Origin: Pantoea sp. 18069
GTDB lineage: Bacteria > Pseudomonadota > Gammaproteobacteria > Burkholderiales > Burkholderiaceae_C
DNA: 64,000 nt
Assembly: GCF_902706035.1 (NCBI RefSeq)
Contig: NZ_CACSJA010000010.1
Location: 87,295-151,294 of the forward strand
Direction: 5' to 3'
Below the pieces are notes generated by a model. That model worked only from the letters and a program-made list of their open reading frames with translations. It did no database searches and was not told where the DNA came from. A program made the translations under genes and the position numbers. Shown here piece by piece: positions 63,241 through 64,000 of the stretch. Position 1 is the stretch's first letter; each line of letters starts with the position of its first letter.

Positions 63241-64000
63241 ATGGCATTGGTAGACATTCAAATTCCGGACATCGGTGATTTCGACGAGGTGTCGGTGATC
63301 GAAGTACTGGTTCAGGTGGGCGACACGATCAAGGCCGAGCAATCGCTGCTGACCGTGGAATCCGACAAGGCCTCGATGGAAATTCCGTCGAGCCATGCGG
63401 GTGTGCTCAAGGAGCTGCGCGTGGCGCTGGGCGACAAGGTCAAGCAGGGCTCGGTGATCGCGGTCATCGAAAGCGCGGCAGCAGCAGCGGCCCCTGCAGC
63501 AGCGGCCCCCGCTGCTGCTTCCCCTGCTCCCGCTCCCGCTCCCGCTCCCGCTCCCGCTCCCGCTCCCGCTCCCGCTCCCGCTCCCGCTCCCGCTCCCGCT
63601 CCCGCTCCCGCTCCCGCTCCCGCTCCCGCTCCCGCGGCACAAGCCGCCGCGGCGCCGGATCCCGCCGCCGCCGCCGCCGCAGGACCGGCCGAAACCATCG
63701 CCCTGAAAATCCCCGACATCGGCGACTTCAAGGACGTGGCCGTGACCGAGATTCTGGTCAAGGTCGGCGACACCGTGGCGGCCGAGCAGTCGCTGTTCAC
63801 CGTGGAATCCGACAAGGCGTCGATGGAGATTCCATCGCCGGCCGCCGGCGTGATCAAGGCGCTGACGCTCAAGGTCGGCGACACGGTCAATATCGGTGAC
63901 GTGATCGGTGAAATCGAAGGCACGGCAGCCGCTGGGGCGTCAGCACCTGCTGCTGCCGCACCCGCAGCGGCGGCGCCCGCCCCAGCTGCTGCAGCACCTG
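63241..64000 (+). CDS. aceF: Pyruvate dehydrogenase E2 (dihydrolipoyl acetyltransferase), 5' part
   Basis: The first 253 residues of E2; the window ends inside the gene. Two lipoyl domains are visible, residues about 1-80 and 157-235, each with the lipoylated Lys in VESDKASMEIPS. They are joined by an Ala/Pro linker whose core is 18 perfect Ala-Pro dipeptides (residues 96-131) encoded by a pure hexanucleotide repeat. A second Ala/Pro linker starts after the second domain. The subunit-binding and catalytic domains are beyond the edge. The repeat is unusually long and pure, so the linker length is likely to vary. Confidence 0.95.
   Translation, partial: MALVDIQIPDIGDFDEVSVIEVLVQVGDTIKAEQSLLTVESDKASMEIPSSHAGVLKELRVALGDKVKQGSVIAVIESAAAAAAPAAAAPAAASPAPAPAPAPAPAPAPAPAPAPAPAPAPAPAPAPAPAPAAQAAAAPDPAAAAAAGPAETIALKIPDIGDFKDVAVTEILVKVGDTVAAEQSLFTVESDKASMEIPSPAAGVIKALTLKVGDTVNIGDVIGEIEGTAAAGASAPAAAAPAAAAPAPAAAAP
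63526..63633. repeat. Perfect (GCTCCC)18 microsatellite in aceF
   Basis: The hexamer GCTCCC is repeated 18 times without a mismatch over 108 bp, in frame, coding (Ala-Pro)18 in the flexible E2 linker. Unlike the surrounding Ala/Pro codons, which are mixed, this run uses only GCT and CCC. Copy-number changes would stay in frame. Confidence 0.97.

Noticed and set aside
63526..63633. CRISPR-like array
   Set aside because: The repeat unit is 6 bp with no spacers and is in frame within a lipoyl-domain protein; it is a microsatellite.
60481..63642. 1053-codon minus-strand open frame with a long Gly-Ser repeat
   Set aside because: Antisense of aceE and of the aceF Ala-Pro microsatellite; the Gly-Ser run is just the complement of GCTCCC.

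Overview
The window is GC-rich, densely packed DNA from a betaproteobacterium of the order Burkholderiales, most likely Comamonadaceae. The pointers are the ISC iron-sulfur operon order, four orphan Bug/TctC-type solute-binding proteins beside CoA-dependent acid-degradation genes, an Omp32-type porin, the yqjD/yqjE-like block and a pyruvate dehydrogenase aceE-aceF pair. The genus cannot be fixed from sequence alone.

Layout. 1-4228: the end of the ISC operon (iscU partial, iscA, hscB, hscA, fdx) and dnaQ. 4273-7193: two nearly identical tRNA-Val(CAC) genes flank an IS/group II intron remnant and a fused phosphatase/mannitol-1-phosphate dehydrogenase gene. 7424-18551: an organic-acid cluster. 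On the minus strand are a CaiB-type CoA-transferase, a thiol dioxygenase resembling 3-mercaptopropionate dioxygenase, two crotonases, an ADP-forming acyl-CoA ligase and two Bug proteins. On the plus strand are an IclR regulator and a cytoplasmic BisC-like molybdenum sulfoxide reductase. A 17-bp near-palindrome recurs in the two control regions, suggesting one organosulfur regulon. 18720-22186: a third tRNA-Val(CAC), a decayed aldehyde dehydrogenase, a tandem two-domain TetR regulator and a porin. 22293-35557: a 13-kb minus-strand operon joining a complete peptide-type ABC importer to an acyl-CoA ligase, thiolase, FadJ-like protein and two acyl-CoA dehydrogenases, closed by a strong terminator. 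36331-39280: two alpha/beta hydrolases, one lacking its nucleophile, and an MFS permease, translationally coupled. 39313-39526: an etfB-etfA deletion relic. 39530-49860: a LysR regulator divergent from a second CoA-dependent catabolic operon (bug, caiB, two acyl-CoA dehydrogenases, crotonase, caiB, MaoC-like, bug), then an LhgO-like oxidase. 50001-64000: housekeeping genes (yqjD/yqjE-like block, pyrD, rpiA, M3 oligopeptidase, folD, a FixJ-type two-component pair, aceE and the start of aceF, whose linker carries a perfect 18-copy hexanucleotide repeat).

Taken together, a conserved core is interrupted by accessory blocks specialised in import and CoA-dependent degradation of carboxylic acids, with scars of mobile DNA and gene decay near tRNA-Val copies. 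The strongest candidate for something new is the IclR-linked thiol dioxygenase / CoA-transferase / sulfoxide reductase regulon.
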